From contig NC_135001.1 of assembly GCF_051020985.1 (NCBI RefSeq), forward strand, positions 15,865,896 to 15,929,895: a stretch of 64,000 nucleotides of DNA, given 5' to 3'. The DNA is from Nomia melanderi. Lineage: Eukaryota; Arthropoda; Insecta; Hymenoptera; Halictidae. The notes beneath the pieces are model-generated. The model saw only the letters and a list, made by a program, of their open reading frames with translations, was not told the origin of the DNA and did no database searches. Positions 59,401 to 64,000 of this stretch are shown here, piece by piece (the stretch's first letter is position 1; the number at the start of each line of letters is the position of its first letter). Position numbers and translations under genes: made by a program.

Positions 59401-59472
<72 letters not shown>

Positions 59473-61302
59473 ATTTCGATCGGAATCAAGCCTACCGCGA
59501 AACAATAAGAACCCGCGTCGGCGTTGATTCGTTTTCCATTGTCTTACCGTGGCATCGAAAATATTCCGCTTAGCTTTCTTTCCCCGCGTTTTCGAACGGT
59601 CGCTCGACCCGCGGACTTGTGCACGGAGAAACACGGGCTACTCATTAGAGAAATTCGTATGGTACTGTTAGGGACAGTAGTGGAGTGGTAGCTTCCCTCG
59701 ACCTTCGCCCCTTAACTTCTTTTCGAGTTCCGAAAAAACATACTTGACGCAAACAACCGCCGGTGTGCCAGAGCGAACAGCCGCCTGACATGGCTACCTG
59801 TTTCGACCAACCTTTGTTTCACGCTTCACAAAAGAACGAGGTCATTAGGTACGCGGGAAACCAGGAAGGGTCGAGGGAAGTTGGCCGCGGACAAGCAAGT
59901 CGACGCACCGCTCTCGCGGGGGGGCCTTTCTTTTATCGCGAGAACACGTCACCACGGTCAATCTCTCGTAGTTCAATAATCCATTCCGGTGGTCGTCGTT
60001 AACCGTTGGATCCGTCGAATCCCGCGAGTCACTTGTCGTTACCCGGGAAATATTATTGAAAGATTTTCGCAAGTGGCTTCGTTGCCGCATAAATGGCCAC
60101 TAGGACTTTCCCGTAGGAGTCAATGGCTCTCGAGTGTCAAGAGAACCGGCGCTTTGATACCGAGTGCGGTCTAACGACCGGGATACATCGTGCGCATCCG
60201 AAATTTCGTCGATCGTTGCCGAGTACACGGCCGCAACGGTACTAATTCGCGTTCAATCAACCGGAAGGAAACGCCGATCGGGGGAACGAATTTCACGGGT
60301 TATTCGTTTCGAACGACGGAAGCATCCAAGCCGCGGAGCGATTTTTGTGGAACGTTCCAATCGAGTATATTTGTTTCGCGCACGCCGAATGGTTGATTAG
60401 CCGCCGCGAAAAGTGAAAGCGCGCAGAAGTTATCGACGATGGAGACGGGAGCCGAGCGGAATCCTCGGAAACGTGTCCGTGAAATGGAACTTGATCCGGT
60501 CGAGTCGATCTGCACGAACGTTTTGATAACTGTTGTTAGATAATGTGAATTATCGAGCAGAGGGTATAACTCTATTGAAGTCATTTCGAAGAAACCTTCG
60601 ACGCAAAATTAGCTTACCAAGTGAATCGGCTTTGCTTCGGGTTTACAAAGAATAACAGACGAAGCGAATGGATGGAAATAAAACGTCCCGCTTCTTTTTT
60701 TTCAACGAAATGTACCGCTGATCTTGTTCTCGCGACGCAGAGTGATGAATTCTTGAGTCCAGCAGACATGGAAATACCGAGGAGATCTTTCGACGCAAAT
60801 CATCTTAACCCGAGGAAGGAAGCAAAAGATTTTTAAGGAGAATTGAATCGATGAAGAAATTTCTAGCGACAGGTTTTGTAATTACAAGAGAAACACTTTA
60901 TCGAAGTCACTTCCGTGAAAATACGTAAGGAAGGAGAAGGATGATGCTCGAGGGAAAAGTTGAATCTAAGAAAACGAAAATTATCGGAGAAGGGTGGAAG
61001 ATTGCCTAAAGAGTAAGGGTGTCTACGAAGAAGCGTCAGCGAAACGATGTTTCCGAAGGATAAATGAAAAAAGCGAATCCGAAGCTGTTATAGTCAGCTT
61101 TATGCTGTCCAGATTTATCCGCGAGCTAGCAGTGGATAATATCGCGGCAGGGAGAGACGAGAAAACCGGCGGTTTGAACTGTAACGCGACGGTTTTGTGA
61201 CCGTTCGGTTCGCGGGCGTTGCGAGTGGCCCGCGACTTTCATCGCGACAAAGAGGTCACCATCGATGGTGGTGAACGTAATGTTCTAACTAGAGGTGAAG
61301 AG
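57964..61302 (+). promoter_or_regulatory. CpG-rich promoter and long 5' leader of a gene running rightwards
   Basis: From about 57960 the base composition changes sharply: G+C and CpG are high up to about 61720, in contrast with the AT-rich flanks. It precedes the only convincing first coding exon in this part (ATG at 61303), so it most likely holds the promoter and a leader of up to some 3 kb, possibly with an intron. Pyrimidine-rich CTCTCTCT stretches lie near 58500-58560. Many small upstream ORFs are present; if transcribed they could limit translation. No unique start site can be chosen. Confidence 0.5.
59393..59470. repeat. GA dinucleotide microsatellite
   Basis: About 78 bases of AG repeat with two AAAG interruptions, inside the leader region. 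Frames across it on the minus strand (Ser/Leu runs) are artefacts. Confidence 0.97.
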
Positions 61303-61711
61303 ATGACGGTGACTCCGTCTACTTCCGATGTCGCTGACAAGGCAGTCTCGACGGATGATGGTGGCAGCGGAATGGAGGTGGCACGTCTCGAAGCCGTCCT
61401 TGCTGCTCTGGTGGAAACAAAGGTGGAGGCAATCAAAGCCTCTTCAACTTTAAGCAAACGTTCCGGTAGTGCGCCAGCTAGTCCACGTCGGCTTAGACTA
61501 ACTTCCACCTCGACCGCATCCTCCTCGCTGAACCACCATCACCACCACCATCACCATCATCACCATCAGTACCGACGGAAGAGCCATCACCATCATCACC
61601 ATCATCATCACCAGCAGCATCATCATCATCACCACCACCGCAAGAGGTACGATTCAGCGCCCTGCGACGAATTCATTGAAGACGAGCACCATCAACGTAG
61701 TTCACATCATG
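61303..61711 (+). CDS. First coding exon of an unrecognised His-rich protein (3' incomplete)
   Basis: The ATG at 61303 is the first in-frame Met after a stop at 61198-61200. The exon ends at a consensus donor (CATG then GTGAGT) at 61711 in phase 1, giving 136 codons. Residues 1-23 are Ser/Thr/Asp-rich; 24-46 (MEVARLEAVLAALVETKVEA) form a predicted amphipathic helix. A basic Ser/Arg stretch, SKRSGSAPASPRRLR, could be a phosphorylation or 14-3-3 type site. Three His tracts follow (11, 9 and 7 residues at about 78-112), then KRYDSAPCDEFIEDEHH. The rest of the gene lies to the right of the window. No domain is present, so family and function remain unknown; the head looks like a disordered N-terminus of a signalling or nuclear protein. 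Confidence 0.7.
61533..61643 (+). repeat. CAC/CAT trinucleotide repeat encoding polyhistidine
   Basis: Mixed CAC and CAT codons encode three His runs separated by QYRRKS and QQ. The codon mix argues for selection on the peptide or an old repeat, rather than a recent pure expansion. Confidence 0.9.
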
Positions 61712-64000
61712 GTGAGTAACGTTTTCCTTTGGGAAAGTGTTCGCGAGATATGCTTCGAAAATATGCCATAGTTCTCGAATGCTTTGACCCTTTACGGGAA
61801 ATAGTTCGCCTTTGCATTCCGTTAATGCGTACTGCCGAGGAAGCGAGTAAGAAAAAATTGATTGCAATGAATTTTTATATCCGGTTTCAGGTGCCTCTGA
61901 TTGCACTTTATACTTGTGTATTCTTTGATTTGCATAACTATATACTTCTGATTGTATGTATTTATGAGTTGAATAATTATGAAACTGCGTAATGTGGAAG
62001 ACGTGAAAGTAATATGGTAATTTCGGCTTTTAAACATTGATTCTTGTGGTTTTCGGAAATATAAATATCGTTCTGTATTATTTTTGGTAGTTCCTTGGTT
62101 TTGGAATAATTTTATATTGTTTTATTTTATTGTTTAGCTATGTTCGGTGGTATTAATTGTTATTTTTAGTTTCATAGTTTTAGAATGAGTTTATGCTGTT
62201 GTGTCTTGTCGTTAGTCGTACCTAATTACGTTGTCGATCGTTTATCGTAATTTGGTGCGAGAATGTTTCGCGGAAAATAAATATTATTTGTGAAACTTTG
62301 GTTCAAGTTTTCCGTGTACAACGTAGAAGTTATAGATACATGGTAAAGAAACTTAATCGGTCAAAGGTGCAAATCCACATTTCCCCACAAAACACTCCAG
62401 CTATGGTAAAGGAAATGTGTAGGGCGTTCTAATCCTCTTAGTTTCTAAAGAACTTTTTATTCAGCACAGACTATTAACAGTATTAAAGGGGAGTGTAGGA
62501 TAAATACTTTGATAATTACTTTTAATCGCATCATTATAAATTGTTAACACTGTTTTTACCGGTCTTTTGTGTATACTTATTTCTACCAAGTCGTGTCAAA
62601 TGATATTTTTCCATTTAAATGCAGTAACAGTGGAAATAATAAATAAAAAAAATTTTCTTTGTCTTTGTTTGATAATTATAAAAGACAGTAAAGAATTTTA
62701 AAATTTTGTAAGATGTCTTTTGACAGCTTTGATAAAAATATGGCCAAAGTGACAGAAATTACTAACACCAAAACTGACAAACTCATATGAAGCAGTAAGA
62801 TTTAATAATTAATAGAAAAATTATAGATACAAATTGGGAGTAGGTAATTATCTCCTTATAAAGTATATGAAATTATATCTATTATTTCAATGTCGTATAT
62901 TTTCATTGCGATCATTTTAATGACGATTAAATTTATTTAATGTGGAAAAGAAATTTAACTTACAGTTGGATAGACCAGGTGGATTTAATATTTAACAGCA
63001 TGATTTAAGAAAGAAAGAAAGATAAGTTCATTCCAAAATGAATTATTACGAAATATGTTTGTACGAAGTACATTTTGGTGAAGAATTTATAATGTGGATC
63101 TACTGCCCAGACAATATAAATTTGTGAATTTTATTTCTTCAGAGTTAACTGAAAAGTATGGATTCTACTATATTCTTGAACACAGCACATTATTAATCTT
63201 TTGGACCAAAATTAACTAGAAAAAAATGTATGTCTATAAAAAATAATACCTAGCTTCATGTTAGTATGTGAAGTCATTGATAAATTTAAAAAAAAAATAC
63301 AAAAGTTGTAAACTATACACTTCCTTGATCAATGATCTGTTTTAACACTAAATATTTCAACACTTTATATATATATATATTTATTCCTACCGTAACCAAA
63401 TTACAATAATAAACAAATTAGAGGTAAACAAATTATAATATAAATAATTCTTAATGGAAGCAGAAATAAAAGGAAACAAAAACTGGAAAATCGACTAATT
63501 GGACAGTATAGAAATTGATACAAAGTTAGATGAATGAAAGAGAATGCAGAATTTTTTATCAAATTTAAAAACCGGTGATCGGTCGCGGTACGTTTAATGT
63601 TAAAGTATTCCAAGTATTTGAAAAAAGATTGAAAATAATAGTTTTCCAAATTATATAATATTTATAATGATATTCATGAAGATACACTATAAAACCTCAT
63701 TAGAAATAGGAAAGCTGAAATTTTTACCGTTATTTGAAATATGCCAAGTGTTATGAGTTTCATTTGAGATCGGCGTATTTATGACTTGCTATTCAAATTT
63801 TCAATAAAATGTATCATTCTTGTTAAGTAATCTTAACTATCTTTACGAATTTATTTATCTACCATCAAAATATACTGCAAATTAAATTATGCCAGAAAAG
63901 TTCTTTAGTGGAAGTTCTTATAATTGAATAAAGTATTTGTATATTTTTTAAATGTATTGTAAGAATTTCTTGGATAAAGTTTTGAAGATATTCGCAAAAA
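61712..64000 (+). other. Intron of the His-rich gene, continuing past the window
   Basis: It starts at the GTGAGT donor and returns to AT-rich sequence within about 150 bases. No further exon, RNA gene or clear mobile element was recognised up to the window end. A short TATATA tract lies at 63368-63382. Confidence 0.6.

Noticed and set aside
59266..59634. 122-codon minus-strand frame with Ser/Leu runs
   Set aside because: The frame is kept open by the GA microsatellite; it is a repeat artefact.
1..64000. CRISPR arrays, bacterial operons, rRNA genes or telomeric TTAGG arrays
   Set aside because: None seen. The sequence is eukaryotic nuclear DNA with spliced genes.

Overview
The window looks like nuclear DNA of an insect, most likely a hymenopteran and probably a bee. 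It is AT-rich, its genes have many introns with ordinary GT-AG junctions, and it holds a venom-metalloproteinase-like reprolysin gene, an annulin-type transglutaminase and a Hop2 gene. Hop2 is known to be absent from Drosophila. Species-level placement is inference.

Layout, left to right. 1-10.5 kb: no gene that can be supported. It holds short TTAA-bounded elements, a CA microsatellite and a decayed coding-like stretch on the minus strand (5.3-6.5 kb). 10.5-21.2 kb (+): the 3' exons of a GRAM-domain, single-membrane-span protein resembling GRAMD2B; its start lies in an exon I could not place. 28.7 kb: an orphan terminal exon that could be an alternative 3' end for that gene. 29.9-41.9 kb (+): a protein-glutamine gamma-glutamyltransferase (annulin-like), with a TATA/initiator promoter candidate 4.2 kb upstream and seven coding exons that join in phase to 713 codons. 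45.0-46.2 kb (+): Hop2/PSMC3IP in two exons (200 aa). 46.7-52.1 kb (-): a secreted M12B metalloprotease in 14 exons that join in phase to 535 aa, with the zinc motif split across an intron. 57.9-61.7 kb (+): a CpG-rich promoter and long leader, then the first coding exon of a His-rich protein that runs out of the window.

The genes do not form a pathway. Transglutaminase cross-links proteins (clotting, cuticle, cell junctions), Hop2 acts in meiotic recombination, the metalloprotease is secreted, and the GRAM protein is likely at ER membrane contacts.

The most striking non-genic signal is a dispersed set of short elements, about 190-325 bp each, bounded by TTAA with terminal inverted repeats. 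Several carry a short palindrome next to one end. The stem sequence differs between insertions while base pairing and the roughly 7-3-7 layout are kept. This points to piggyBac-type non-autonomous elements with a covarying subterminal hairpin. No transposase is present in the window.
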